Below are positions 1 through 8,897 of a stretch of DNA of 64,000 nucleotides, piece by piece. Location of the stretch: assembly GCF_030160115.1 (NCBI RefSeq), contig NZ_BSNS01000001.1:1-64000 (forward strand), written 5' to 3'. The notes beneath the pieces are model-generated. The model was not told the origin of the DNA, ran no database searches, and saw only the letters and a list, made by a program, of their open reading frames with translations. The position numbers were made by a program, and so were the translations under genes. Position 1 is the stretch's first letter; each line of letters starts with the position of its first letter. This DNA comes from Devosia nitrariae (GTDB lineage: Bacteria > Pseudomonadota > Alphaproteobacteria > Rhizobiales > Devosiaceae).

Positions 1-16
1 CATGCGACACCTCCCC
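1..16 (-). promoter_or_regulatory. Ribosome binding site and start codon of a gene leaving the window
   Basis: On the minus strand GGGGAGG (complement of 10-16) lies six bases before an ATG whose last base is position 1, so a minus-strand gene probably begins here and runs out of the window. A small hairpin, CCTCT/AGAGG (19-34), sits just upstream. Nothing of the protein is visible beyond the Met codon, so it cannot be named. Confidence 0.4.
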
Positions 17-138
17 ATCCTCTCAGATTAGAGGTGTTGCGATGACCGGTTGAACTCACCGGTGGATAACGGTTAGATTCGGCGTAAAGAGTGACAGAAG
101 CTGACAAAGACACTTTTGGACCAGGTTATCAGCTCATC

Positions 139-654
139 TCATAGGCTGGGTCCGATATTGATGGTGGCGGACGAGCCTACTTGAGTGAGGGAATATTGGA
201 GTTTCCCTCGTGTCCACCAAGCCGATATCATTTCTATGGCATCATTCTCCTCGAGACTGTCCGGCTCACCGAGACGCTCCGACAGGGCACTCAGAACCCC
301 GGCAGGTTCCGTTGTTGAATACGCGCATGCTTTGTGTTCGTTTGGACCGGCCGCTATCCAAAACGACAGGGACTCGTCTCCACCAGCCTGCTCTCGCCGC
401 CAGCCGACAAGTTCAACCGTGCCGCCATTATAGGCGACAAAATTCGTACGCCATTCCTCTGTTTCAGTGTCGGCAAGGCGCTGCCAGCCAAGCTCGTCCC
501 CCTTCGCTGAGGCCGCCTCTACAGTGCGCGCCTCACATATATCGAGAAGGCGGTCCACGGTCATGTCCATCGGCATCGCTACAGCTGCTCCCACGCCAGA
601 AAGTAAACCGCAAATGCCGCTGATTGCGATGCGCATGACCGGTACGCTTTTCAT
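139..654 (-). CDS. Hypothetical exported protein
   Basis: I do not recognise the family. The 171-residue product starts with a short basic stretch and a hydrophobic core (residues about 7-26, ending AVAMP), which reads as a signal peptide, so it is probably periplasmic. The rest is acidic and soluble, with two Cys (in DICEAR and KACAY) that could form a disulfide. The start at 654 has GAGG directly in front of it; an internal Met at 636 is an alternative. It may share a transcription unit with the gene that leaves the window on the same strand. Confidence 0.6.
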   Translation of the reverse strand: MKSVPVMRIAISGICGLLSGVGAAVAMPMDMTVDRLLDICEARTVEAASAKGDELGWQRLADTETEEWRTNFVAYNGGTVELVGWRREQAGGDESLSFWIAAGPNEHKACAYSTTEPAGVLSALSERLGEPDSLEENDAIEMISAWWTRGKLQYSLTQVGSSATINIGPSL

Positions 655-956
655 CCTCGACCTCAGAAATTATCGACAACATATCGTCATTCTCAGAAAT
701 TCGTGGATCAAGATAACAGCACTCCGCAACGTCCGCTTTAAGCGTCCTCGCTTCCTGCGAGGAATGGCCGTCAAGGGGTCGGCAGCTGCCGGACGGCAAC
801 GCGCCCCATTTCGGTCATTTCGAACGCTTCAGCCATCGTCCCGAAAGCTGCCATTCGATAGCTGCTCTGCCGATGTCTAGCGTGGGGTGGCGATCGGTCG
901 GCGTGCTCGTGGCAGTGGACGATCAGAGCCGACGCGCACAGAAGGCTGCTTCTTGA
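655..956. other. Intergenic stretch, no gene seen
   Basis: These 302 bases separate two minus-strand genes. Short reading frames cross them but none has a ribosome binding site or a recognisable product. A GC-rich imperfect stem around 775-800 (GGCAGCTGCCGGACGGC) is the only structure noticed. Confidence 0.5.
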
Positions 957-1904
957 TCAGGCGATGGCGCCTTCAAATTCCTCTGCCGCCATGCCGGGCA
1001 AAGCCGTTGGCGTGTCGCGCGCATAGCGCGCCGGCGACATGCCGACGTCGCGCGTGAACGCCACGCTGAAGGCGCTGGCCGAGCGGTATCCTACCTGCCG
1101 GGCAATTTCGCTCACGCTCCCCTCTCGCTTGCGCAACAGGTCCTTGGCCAGGGCCAGCCGCCACGCCGTTAGATATTCCATCGGCGCCATACCCACTGCG
1201 TTCCGGAACCGCGCATGGAAACCCGACCGGGACAAAGCTGCCTCCCGCGCCAATTCGGCCACCGTCCAGCTGCGCTCGGGCCTGGTATGCATGCCTCTGA
1301 TCGCCACGGCCAGCCGATCGTCCGACAGGCCGCGCAGCAAACCCGGTGAGTCGCCCAGCTCGGCTGTCGACCGCAGCGCCTCGATCAGCAGCACTTCCAG
1401 CAGATGCTGCAACACCACTTCCCGCCCCGGCTTGCTGCCCACTGCCTCGTCGCCCAACAATTCCATCAGCATGGCCAGACGATGCTCGCCCCGCACCACC
1501 ACCAGTCCGGGCAGCAGCGACGACAGCAAGGTCGCATCGTCGGACTGGAAAGCGCAGTAGCCCACAAGCGCCCGCATATCGATCGGCCCATCAATGTTGC
1601 CGACGCGATAGCCACCCCCGGGCAGGATGACCGGATCGATCACCATGTCATTGTCACCGCTAGGCACGTCACTCCACATCATAAAGTCCTGCGCGAAGGG
1701 GATCAGGATGAAATCGCCAGCATTGACGATGACCTCGCCGCTTTGGTGATCCCTGTAACGCAGGCTCCCCTTGAGCACCGCGACATAATAGGGATTAGGC
1801 GATTGCGTCCGCCGCACACGCCATGCCCCCGATCCAGTGACGCATTTGGAAAACGGTGCGCCCGGCTGCAGCAAGCCAACAATCTGCGCAAGGGGATCAG
1901 CCAT
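957..1904 (-). CDS. AraC-family transcriptional regulator with N-terminal cupin domain
   Basis: The protein has an N-terminal cupin ligand-binding half (about residues 1-185, with SLRYRDHQSGEVIVNAGDF) and a C-terminal double helix-turn-helix (about 205-300), including the AraC signature region ending in VGYRSASAFSVAFTRDVGMSPARY. The start at 1904 (MADPLAQIVGLL) was preferred over an upstream ATG at 1934: relatives begin near this point, GTGAG precedes it, and the upstream ATG lies inside an inverted repeat that looks like an operator. It is divergent from a broken SDR gene, a common regulator/target layout, so it probably controls that oxidoreductase and itself. The inducer cannot be told from sequence. 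Confidence 0.88.
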   Translation of the reverse strand: MADPLAQIVGLLQPGAPFSKCVTGSGAWRVRRTQSPNPYYVAVLKGSLRYRDHQSGEVIVNAGDFILIPFAQDFMMWSDVPSGDNDMVIDPVILPGGGYRVGNIDGPIDMRALVGYCAFQSDDATLLSSLLPGLVVVRGEHRLAMLMELLGDEAVGSKPGREVVLQHLLEVLLIEALRSTAELGDSPGLLRGLSDDRLAVAIRGMHTRPERSWTVAELAREAALSRSGFHARFRNAVGMAPMEYLTAWRLALAKDLLRKREGSVSEIARQVGYRSASAFSVAFTRDVGMSPARYARDTPTALPGMAAEEFEGAIA

Positions 1905-1926
1905 TCTGGACTCACTCGAAAAAATC

Positions 1927-1953
1927 TTGGACATTTAAATATAGAACGTCCAA
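1927..1953. promoter_or_regulatory. Candidate AraC operator, inverted repeat
   Basis: TTGGAC (1927-1932) and GTCCAA (1948-1953) form perfect arms 15 bases apart with an AT-rich centre, between the divergent AraC gene and the SDR pseudogene. Position and symmetry suggest the regulator's site; binding is inferred. Confidence 0.4.
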
Positions 1954-2000
1954 CCATCATGACCATCTCCTGTTCGGCCAATCAAGAACAGGATCATGCC

Positions 2001-2757
2001 ATGACTGAAAACTCACGCATCGCACTCGTTACCGGCGCCAATCAGGCATCGGGCTTCAGATCGCGACCGACCTCGCCGCCACGGGCTTACCGTGCTGCTC
2101 GCCTCGCGCAATCTCGACCGCGGCAAATCGGCAGCTCAAACCATTGACGGCGATGTTCATCCCATCCAACTCGACGTCACCGACGAGGCGTCGATCCGCG
2201 CTGCTGTCGCGCAAGTCGAACGGCAATTTGGCCACCTCGACATTCTCGTCAACAATGCCGCCATTTCCCGGGCTAATGGCCAGGAAAGCGAGACCATGCA
2301 GGACTATATCCAGCGCTCGCGGGCCACACTTATCTCGATGGACGAGGTGCGCACCATCTGGGAAACCAATGTTTTCGGCGTCCTCGTCGTGACCCAGGCC
2401 TTTGTGCCCCTGCTGCGCAAGTCGCAAGGCGCACGCATTGTCAACGTCTCGAGCGGCCTCGGCTCGCTCACCATCAACTCTACGCCAAATCCCTACCGAG
2501 CGACCTTCAACCCCGGCTACGGCGCGTCCAAAACCGCGCTCAACGCCATTACGCTGGCCTTTGCCATCGATCTTGAGGCCGAAGGTATCAAGGTCAACGC
2601 CGTGACCCCCGGTTTCACCCGCACCGCCCTCAACAATTACGAGGGCACCGAAACCGTCAAGCAGGGTGCCGCCGAAGCCGTCCGCGTCGCTCTCCTCGGC
2701 GGCGACGGCCCGACCGGTACATTCACGGGGTCGATCAACGAAACCTACCCCTGGTAG
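2001..2757 (+). pseudogene. SDR-family oxidoreductase broken by two one-base deletions
   Basis: The reading frame starts at ATG 2001 (MTENSRIALVTGANQ, the first part of the NAD(P)-binding Rossmann motif) but leaves frame at about 2046. Adding one G there and one C at about 2086 restores a continuous SDR protein of about 252 residues reading GANQGIGLQIATDLAATGLT and then LLASRNLDRG. The downstream part is intact, with the NNAA motif, catalytic Ser (VNVSSG), and YGASK (YxxxK). The uninterrupted part alone (from about 2092) lacks the glycine-rich loop and could not bind cofactor normally. Both changes are single-base losses within 41 bases, so a sequencing or assembly error is as likely as real decay. 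The gene faces an AraC regulator. Confidence 0.8.
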
Positions 2758-2851
2758 TCGAAGCAAGTGTCCGCCGGCGCTGCGGCGGCTTTGGCTATAA
2801 AGCTCCACCACCGCGATGTCATCCTCTCGCCTCGACGCACTGCTGTCCGGT

Positions 2852-3050
2852 TTAGAGGCTCTCGCTGCACAGGATGATGGCGGCGTTGGCAGGCGGCGCA
2901 TGCTGCTGGCCGATGGCCTGGAGGCTGAAGGCGACGGCGGTCGAGAGGACGCCGCGTAGGCGATCTCGATCCATCCGAGCGTGAGCACAGAAAGATTCGG
3001 CACCTCGAAAAACGGCACCAATCCGCAGAGGGTGCTGCATCCCCGGACGT
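2852..3050 (-). pseudogene. EamA/DMT transporter gene fragment
   Basis: The minus strand encodes pieces such as LSTAVAFSLQAIGQQHAPPANAAIILCSESL, which match the middle-to-late part of the intact EamA transporter at 7968-8897 (QAIGQQHVPPANAAIILSSESL). DNA similarity runs from about 2852 to 3045 against 8134-8320, with at least one base missing near 2957 that breaks frame. It is a remnant, not a gene. A second remnant from other parts of the same gene lies at 3865-4008, beyond the GST gene. Confidence 0.75.
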
Positions 3051-3106
3051 CGGCCGGTTGCCCTTTGTTTCGTTCCTGATATGTTCGGGTCAGGAGGCCT
3101 CGGGCT

Positions 3107-3730
3107 TTGGCAGAAATCATCCTCTACGCCTCGATAGCGTCGCGCTCGATCGCGGCATACTGGATCCTCGAGGAGCTCGGGGTCCCCTACCGCGTAGTCG
3201 ACACGGATCTACTCGAAGGCAAGCAGAAGCGGCCGGAGTATCTCGCGATCAATCCGGACGCGCGGGTGCCCGCGATCAATATCGATGGCGTCGTGGTCAC
3301 CGAGCGGCCAGCGATCATCGGACTGCTCGCGGACCGGTTCGGCTACGGGACGCTGGCGCCGAAGATCGAGGCGCCGGAGCGCGGGCCGTATCTCAAGTGG
3401 CTGACTTACGCGACCGGAGTGCTCGATCCGGCGATTGCAGTGCATCTCACGGGGCTTAAGGAGCCGCTCAAAGAACAGACGTGGGACGGGATCGATCATG
3501 TGGAGAAGCGGCTCGCAGATACTTTGACGTCGCCCGGACCATGGCTGCTGGGCGATTGGTTCACCGCCGCAGACGTGATGATTGGGGGGATCGTCGTTGC
3601 GGTAGTGTACAACAAGCTGATCCCGGAGAAAGAAGCAATCTGGGACTATTCGCGCCGGATCATGAAGCGGCCGGCGTTTCAGCGGGCCAGAGATTTGACC
3701 TGGCCGCCGAGCAAGTTTCCGACCGGCTAA
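3107..3730 (+). CDS. Glutathione S-transferase family protein
   Basis: The 207-residue product has the expected layout: thioredoxin-like N-terminal domain (about 1-80; LYASIASRSIAAYWILEELGVPY, then the cis-Pro region ARVPAINIDG and the glutathione-binding TERPAII) followed by an all-helical C-terminal domain (about 90-200; WLLGDWFTAADVMIGG is the conserved N-capping region). GSTs conjugate glutathione to electrophiles or act as peroxidases; the substrate is unknown. The start is TTG 3107, chosen because CAGGAGG stands ten bases upstream and the GST fold begins at once. It lies between two fragments of a decayed EamA gene, so it may have arrived with a local rearrangement. Confidence 0.87.
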   Translation: MAEIILYASIASRSIAAYWILEELGVPYRVVDTDLLEGKQKRPEYLAINPDARVPAINIDGVVVTERPAIIGLLADRFGYGTLAPKIEAPERGPYLKWLTYATGVLDPAIAVHLTGLKEPLKEQTWDGIDHVEKRLADTLTSPGPWLLGDWFTAADVMIGGIVVAVVYNKLIPEKEAIWDYSRRIMKRPAFQRARDLTWPPSKFPTG

Positions 3731-3864
3731 ACCGCTGCGAGAGTCTCGAGCGATGTAGCACCCTTGCTGGTTGGTGCCCGATCAGCCAAGTCAATCGTGT
3801 GCAGTGATTGCGCTTTGACGGCCCGTGGCTACCCGCCCGTGCCTGAAAACTTCCTGTCTGAAAG

Positions 3865-4008
3865 CGGCCAGCGGCGCGCCTATGAGGACTACGGCCTGGA
3901 TCCCGCCTCCGCCGCTAGAGCCGGCATGCGCCGCGCAAAGAGCACCGGCAGGTACACCGGGTCATGGGCACGCCGATCCAGATGATCGGATGCGGTCAGG
4001 TCCCCAGC
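3865..4008 (-). pseudogene. Second EamA gene remnant, internally deleted
   Basis: Bases 3868-3952 match the 3' end of the intact EamA gene (7950-8032; shared GGCATGCGCCGCGCAAAGAG) and bases 3964-4005 match an internal stretch of it (8494-8530; shared ATGGGCACGCCGATCCAGAT). About 460 bases between these blocks are missing. Together with the fragment at 2852-3050 this shows a second EamA copy that was broken and shuffled. No open product remains. Confidence 0.7.
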
Positions 4009-4101
4009 ATAAAGGCGCGCGGAACCTCCGGCGGAGCGCATCCAGCGAGCGCCCCGCCGGGACGCTTTTCAGCTGCGGCTCGCTTTTGCGAGGGCCATCA
4101 C

Positions 4102-4683
4102 TCAGTGCGCGGCGTGCACGCAGCTGACGGCCGCGTTGAAGGGCATGAGCATGCCGGAGGGGTTGTCGCGCCAGAGCCAGACATGTTGATCCCAGTGCGG
4201 TGAAAATCCGTGCGCCTCGTCACCTGGGGTGGCGGGATCGTCGGCCATATGGTCCCATGTGCGCCCGTTGAGCACGGGCGCATCAGCATAGCCGGCCGCT
4301 TTCCAGGCGGCCTCGAAGACGAGGTTCTCCATGCCCACAAGCACGAGCGAGCCGTCCGCCTGCGGTTCGTAGATCAGGATGGCGGGGCTGTTCCAGTCGG
4401 TATGCGTGCCGGTGCCGTCCACCCGCGGATCGGTCGCGGTGATCTGTAGAAGCCCGGGATGGATGTAGTGGATACCCATGGCCCCAAGCTCGGCCGGAAG
4501 CCCCTCGCCTTCGGCTGAGACGCAGTGGTTGTCGGGCGTGATATAACCTTCTGCCAATGCGACATCCACGTCCTGGTACTTCTCAAAGGCGATGCGCAGC
4601 TGATCGAGGTCGACGTCTTCGGCGTGCACTGCCGTAGGCAACGCTAGAGCGAGCGACAAGGCGCAAACTATTGCCGTCTTCAT
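4102..4683 (-). CDS. Conserved hypothetical secreted protein
   Basis: A clear signal peptide (MKTAIVCALSLALALPTAVHA, cleavage after AHA) opens a 193-residue protein. The mature part is rich in His, Asp and Trp, with GMGIHY-like, THTDWNSPAILIYEP, DHMADDPATPGDEAHGF and HWDQHVWLWRDNPSGM segments that recur in a family of uncharacterised exported proteins of soil alphaproteobacteria. Two Cys (NHCVS and VSCVH) could pair. AGGGAGG lies eight bases before the ATG at 4683. It stands alone, with EamA debris downstream. No function is assigned; the clustered His/Asp suggest metal binding, which is a guess. Confidence 0.75.
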   Translation of the reverse strand: MKTAIVCALSLALALPTAVHAEDVDLDQLRIAFEKYQDVDVALAEGYITPDNHCVSAEGEGLPAELGAMGIHYIHPGLLQITATDPRVDGTGTHTDWNSPAILIYEPQADGSLVLVGMENLVFEAAWKAAGYADAPVLNGRTWDHMADDPATPGDEAHGFSPHWDQHVWLWRDNPSGMLMPFNAAVSCVHAAH

Positions 4684-4991
4684 TTGGTGGTCCTCCCTGT
4701 ACGGACCGCATTGGCCCGCACTTTAAATCATAATACAAGTAGAGTGGCGATCCACACGAAATCGACGAAGGAAAACAACTTCGTCATTCAAATAATGCGT
4801 CAACCTTTCTGTCGTGATTATGCGGAGGTAACATGAGGACCCATGTTTAGGCCGGGTTTTCGTGATAGTGTGCTGCGGCCGTCAAGAGCATTTCGCGTTG
4901 CGATGGGATCGGAACGCGCGCTTCTCAAGTCTTTGAATTATCGCGTGTTCGAACCGCAAAATGCTGACCGCTTGCTCCAGGAGAGACGGAC
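4684..4991. other. Divergent intergenic region with repeat fragment
   Basis: This 308-base region holds the upstream sequences of two divergent genes. Bases about 4933-4966 (TTGAATTATCGCGTGTTCGA, then ACCGCAAAATG) resemble the left part of the repeat at 31891-31952. No further gene is visible. Confidence 0.45.
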
Positions 4992-5507
4992 ATGGGCCTG
5001 TGGACGCAACCGAGAAGGTGGACGCCCATGACCTGCGCACTCCCGTCCGCCACCGCTGTCCCAAGGATGTCGAGGCGCGGCTGGCGTCACATTGGCCCTT
5101 GCCCGGCCGTCCTTACCTTTTTCATCGCCATTGCAGGAAGCGCACCGCTCGCCCAGGAGGCGCCTCCCGGCTGGCCCGCTATTGCCGCGCTCTTTGTCGA
5201 GCGCTGCGTCATGTGCCACTCCGGTGAGCATGCAGCGGTCGAGCTGCACCTGGACAGCTACGAAGGCGCCACAACAGGCAGCAAGAACGGTCCCGTACTT
5301 ATCCCCGGCGACGCAGCTTCCAGCGAGTTGATGCGCCGCGTGCTCGGCGAGAGCCAACCGCGGATGCCGTTCCTGGGTTACCCGTTGGAAGCAGACGAGA
5401 TTGCTTTGCTCGAGTATTGGATCGAGGCGGGGCTGCCTGAGGGTGAGACGGTCTCTGCAACGAAGACGTTGCCCGCCCCTGCCTTGGCCGAAGAGTCGAA
5501 CAAGTAG
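4992..5507 (+). CDS. Secreted c-type-cytochrome-domain protein
   Basis: The product carries one haem-c site, CVMCH (about residues 72-76), followed by a small cytochrome-like domain (DSYEGATTGSKNGPVLIPGD, then SSELMRRVLGESQPRMPFLG and ALLEYWIEAGLPEG). This layout matches the planctomycete-type cytochrome C domain, used in periplasmic electron transfer. A hydrophobic segment (CPAVLTFFIAIAGSAPLAQ) is an export signal. The start at 4992 has GGAGAG six bases upstream but gives a long N-region; ATG 5067 (MSRRGWRHIG) would give a more usual signal peptide. Redox partner unknown. Confidence 0.75.
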   Translation: MGLWTQPRRWTPMTCALPSATAVPRMSRRGWRHIGPCPAVLTFFIAIAGSAPLAQEAPPGWPAIAALFVERCVMCHSGEHAAVELHLDSYEGATTGSKNGPVLIPGDAASSELMRRVLGESQPRMPFLGYPLEADEIALLEYWIEAGLPEGETVSATKTLPAPALAEESNK

Positions 5508-5540
5508 GCTGGAGGGGGCAGGGACCTGCGGTATTGCCCG

Positions 5541-7838
5541 CTACTTCTTGTTGCGCATGGCTTGGTTGAGTATGTCGCCAAGGGAGCCGGTGCTGCGGGG
5601 GACTTCTTTGGGTGCGCGCTGGTTGGCGCGGAGGGGCTGGTCGCGGGGGCGTTCACGCGGTGCGGTGTTTTCGATTTCCTTGCGCATGGTGAGGCCGATG
5701 CGCTTGCGCGGCACGTCGACTTCGACGACGCGCACCTTGACCACGTCGCCCGCCTTGACGACCTCGTGGGGATCCTTGACGAACTTGTCGGCCAACTGGG
5801 AGATGTGCACCAGCCCGTCCTGATGCACGCCGATATCGACGAACGCTCCAAAGGCGGCGACGTTGGTGACGGTGCCTTCCAGCATCATGCCGGGCTTGAG
5901 ATCCTTGATATCGTCGACGCCCTCGGCAAATGTCGCGGTCTTGAAGGCGGGGCGGGGGTCGCGGCCGGGCTTTTCCAGTTCGGTGAGGATGTCGCGCACT
6001 GTCGGCAGTCCGAAGCGGTCGTCGACGAAGGTTCTGGGATCGAGGCCTGAGAGGGCCGATTTGTCGCCCATGATGGCACGCAGATCCCGCCCACAGGCGG
6101 CAACGATCCTGCGGGCGAGGCCATAGGCTTCAGGGTGCACCGAGGACGCATCGAGCGGCTCGGTGCCGTCGGTGATGCGCAGGAACCCGGCACTCTGCTC
6201 GAAGGTGCGCTGGCCGAGGCGCGCCACGTCGAGCAGCGCCTTGCGGGAGCGGAACGGGCCATTGGCGTCGCGGTGCGCAACGATCGCTTCGGCAACCGAG
6301 GGTCCGAGGCCCGAGATGCGCGCGAGCAGCGGCGCGGAGGCGGTGTTGAGGTCGACGCCCACGGCGTTCACCGCGTCTTCGATCACGGCGTCGAGCGAGC
6401 GGCCAAGGCGGTATTGGTCGACATCGTGCTGGTATTGGCCAACGCCGATGGCCTTGGGCTCGATCTTGACGAGTTCCGCCAGGGGGTCCTGCAGACGCCG
6501 GGCGATGGAGACCGCGCCACGCAGCGACACGTCGAGATCGGGGAACTCGGCCGCCGCCAGCTCGGACGCTGAATAGACCGATGCGCCGGCCTCGGAAACG
6601 ATGACCTTGGTCGGCTTGGGCGCGGGCAGGCGCTCGATGAGGTCGGCGACCAGCTTTTCGGTTTCGCGGCTGCCGGTGCCATTGCCGATGGCGATGAGCT
6701 GCACGCCATGCCTTTTGATGAGCGCCTGAATGGCTGCCTGGGATCCCATCACGTCGTTGCGGGGCGGGAAGGGGTAAATCGTCTCAGTATCAAGCACCTT
6801 GCCAGTGGCATCGATCACCGCGACCTTGACGCCGGTGCGGATGCCGGGATCGAGGCCCATGGTGGGGCGGGCACCGGCGGGGGCCGCCAGCAGCAGGTCT
6901 TTCAGGTTGCGGGCGAAAACGCCGATGGCCTCGACTTCGGCGCGCTCGCGCAGTTCGACCATGAGGTCGACCGAGAGCGAGATTCGCAGGCGCGTGCGCC
7001 AGGCCCAGGCAGCCACTTCGCGCAGCCACTTGTCGCCCACGCCATTGCCCTTCGCATCGAGTGCGCCAATAACGAGACGCTCGGCGGGTTTGATCGGATC
7101 GGTGACGTCGGTATCCACCTCGATATCGAGGCTGAGGATGTCCTCGTCGCGGCCGCGCATCATGGCGAGTGCGCGGTGGCCGGCGACCTTGTTCCAGCGT
7201 TCGGAATGGTCGAAGTAGTCGGAGAATTTGGCGCCAGCTTCTTCCTTGCCCTTGAGCACCCTCGCGCAGAGCATGGCCTTGTCGCGCATATAAGCTCGCA
7301 ACTGGCCAAGCAGGGTGGCGTTTTCCGCAAGGCCCTCGATGACGATGTCGCGCGCGCCTTCAAGCGCTTCCTTGGTTCCGGGAACCTCCTGGGTGATGTA
7401 GCCTTCGGCAAGCAGCACGGGATCGGCGCTGCGATTGGCAAGGATGCCTTCGGCCAGCGGGCCCAGACCACGCTCGCGGGCAATTTCGGCCTTGGTGCGG
7501 CGCTTGGGCTTGAATGGCAGATAGAGGTCTTCGAGCTCTGCCTTGGTGGCGGCGCCGATGATGGCGGCGGTGAGGTCCGGGGTGAGCTTGCCCTGCTCGT
7601 CGATGGATTTGAGGATCGCTGCGCGGCGGGATTCCAGTTCGCGCAGATAGGTCAGCCGCTCGGCCAGCAGGCGCAACTGCGTATCATCCAACCCGCCGGT
7701 CGCTTCCTTGCGGTAGCGTGCGATGAATGGCACCGTCGCGCCGCCATCGAGAAGTTCTACGGCGGCGCGCACCTGCTCGGGGCGGGCGGCGACCTCGGTG
7801 GCGAGCTGGGCGGCGATGCGGGTGTCGAGTTCGGACAT
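5541..7838 (-). CDS. tex: Tex-family RNA-binding transcription accessory protein
   Basis: The 765-residue protein has all Tex domains: helical N-terminal region, YqgF/RNase H-like domain (about 320-450, [16 protein letters not shown]), helix-hairpin-helix repeats (about 480-620, [19 protein letters not shown]), and a C-terminal S1 RNA-binding domain (about 645-715, [21 protein letters not shown]). Tex binds nucleic acid and influences transcription and RNA turnover in the cytoplasm. A frame extends 19 codons further upstream to 7895, but [13 protein letters not shown] at 7838 matches the family N-terminus. It is the last gene of a minus-strand run. Basic, low-complexity C-terminal tail after S1 is usual. 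Confidence 0.95.
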   Translation of the reverse strand: MSELDTRIAAQLATEVAARPEQVRAAVELLDGGATVPFIARYRKEATGGLDDTQLRLLAERLTYLRELESRRAAILKSIDEQGKLTPDLTAAIIGAATKAELEDLYLPFKPKRRTKAEIARERGLGPLAEGILANRSADPVLLAEGYITQEVPGTKEALEGARDIVIEGLAENATLLGQLRAYMRDKAMLCARVLKGKEEAGAKFSDYFDHSERWNKVAGHRALAMMRGRDEDILSLDIEVDTDVTDPIKPAERLVIGALDAKGNGVGDKWLREVAAWAWRTRLRISLSVDLMVELRERAEVEAIGVFARNLKDLLLAAPAGARPTMGLDPGIRTGVKVAVIDATGKVLDTETIYPFPPRNDVMGSQAAIQALIKRHGVQLIAIGNGTGSRETEKLVADLIERLPAPKPTKVIVSEAGASVYSASELAAAEFPDLDVSLRGAVSIARRLQDPLAELVKIEPKAIGVGQYQHDVDQYRLGRSLDAVIEDAVNAVGVDLNTASAPLLARISGLGPSVAEAIVAHRDANGPFRSRKALLDVARLGQRTFEQSAGFLRITDGTEPLDASSVHPEAYGLARRIVAACGRDLRAIMGDKSALSGLDPRTFVDDRFGLPTVRDILTELEKPGRDPRPAFKTATFAEGVDDIKDLKPGMMLEGTVTNVAAFGAFVDIGVHQDGLVHISQLADKFVKDPHEVVKAGDVVKVRVVEVDVPRKRIGLTMRKEIENTAPRERPRDQPLRANQRAPKEVPRSTGSLGDILNQAMRNKK

Positions 7839-7967
7839 GACTCTACTTCTTAGGTTCAGCTGGCGCGACCATACTCGCCTCGGGGCGAAGCTCACACCCA
7901 GCGCGGGACGATTTCCTCAAATTGCCGGAATGGCGACGGGCTCAATGCCCGGAGCGAGCGGCGCGCC

Positions 7968-8897
7968 CTATGGCCTCGATGCGGTCTCCGCCGCTAAACC
8001 CGGCATGCGCCGCGCAAAGAGCACCGGCATGGTCTCGACGAGCACGATGGCGAGGAAAATCAGCGCGGCGCCGAGATAGCCGATGGCGGCGAGCCGCTCG
8101 CCGAGCAGCAGGGCCGCACCCAATGCGGCAAACAGGCTTTCGCTGGAGAGGATGATCGCGGCGTTGGCGGGCGGCACGTGCTGCTGGCCGATGGCTTGGA
8201 GGCTGAAGGCGAGGGCGGTCGAGAGCACGCCGGCGTAGACGATCTCGACCCATCCGAGCGCGATGCCGGAAAGGTCCGGCACCTCGAAGAAGGGCACGAG
8301 CAGCGCGCAGAGAATGCCGCAGCCGGTAAAGCTGATGGCTGAGATGAAGACCGGCAGGCCCGTCTGGCGCGCGACGATGCCGAGGGTGAAGACCTGCACG
8401 GCCCAGAACATGGCGCAGGCGATCATCAGCATGTCACCGGCATTGAGCGCGTCTAGCCGGCCGCCGTTGAGAAGATACACACCGGCGAGCGCCATGGGCA
8501 CGCCGATCCAGATGATCGGATGCGGCCAGGTCCGCAGCACGAGAGCGGCGAGGAGCGGCGTGAACAACACATAGAGTGCCGTCAGGAACCCGGCATTGGT
8601 GACGGTGGTGACGGTCAGCCCCACCTGCTGAAGCACCGAGCCGGCAAAGAAGGCAGCGCTGAGGATCGCGATCAGCACCCATCGGCGGCCGGTGACGCGC
8701 GCCTTGCGCTGGCGATATTCCCAGACGGCGAACGGCAGGACCACCAGGCCGCCGAGCAGGAAGCGCAGGGCCGAAAAGGTGAGCGGGCCCATCACGTCCA
8801 TCGCCGTCTTCTGGGCGATGAAGGCAAAGCCCCAGATGGCCGTGGTGACGAGCAGCAGCAGGGTTGCGACGGGCCGGCTCAGACGCATGCTGGTCAT
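7968..8897 (-). CDS. EamA/DMT-family transporter
   Basis: The 309-residue protein is almost entirely hydrophobic, with about ten transmembrane helices in two EamA repeats (first about 8-140, second about 150-285), including GFAFIAQKTAMDVMGPLTFSALRFLLGGLVV at the first repeat start and the second-repeat end PPANAAIILSSESLFAALGAALLLGERL. These carriers export amino acids or metabolites; the substrate is unknown. Its ATG overlaps the stop of the aminotransferase upstream (ATGA, 8894-8897), so the two are translationally coupled. Broken copies of the gene lie at 2852-3050 and 3865-4008. Confidence 0.9.
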   Translation of the reverse strand: MTSMRLSRPVATLLLLVTTAIWGFAFIAQKTAMDVMGPLTFSALRFLLGGLVVLPFAVWEYRQRKARVTGRRWVLIAILSAAFFAGSVLQQVGLTVTTVTNAGFLTALYVLFTPLLAALVLRTWPHPIIWIGVPMALAGVYLLNGGRLDALNAGDMLMIACAMFWAVQVFTLGIVARQTGLPVFISAISFTGCGILCALLVPFFEVPDLSGIALGWVEIVYAGVLSTALAFSLQAIGQQHVPPANAAIILSSESLFAALGAALLLGERLAAIGYLGAALIFLAIVLVETMPVLFARRMPGLAAETASRP

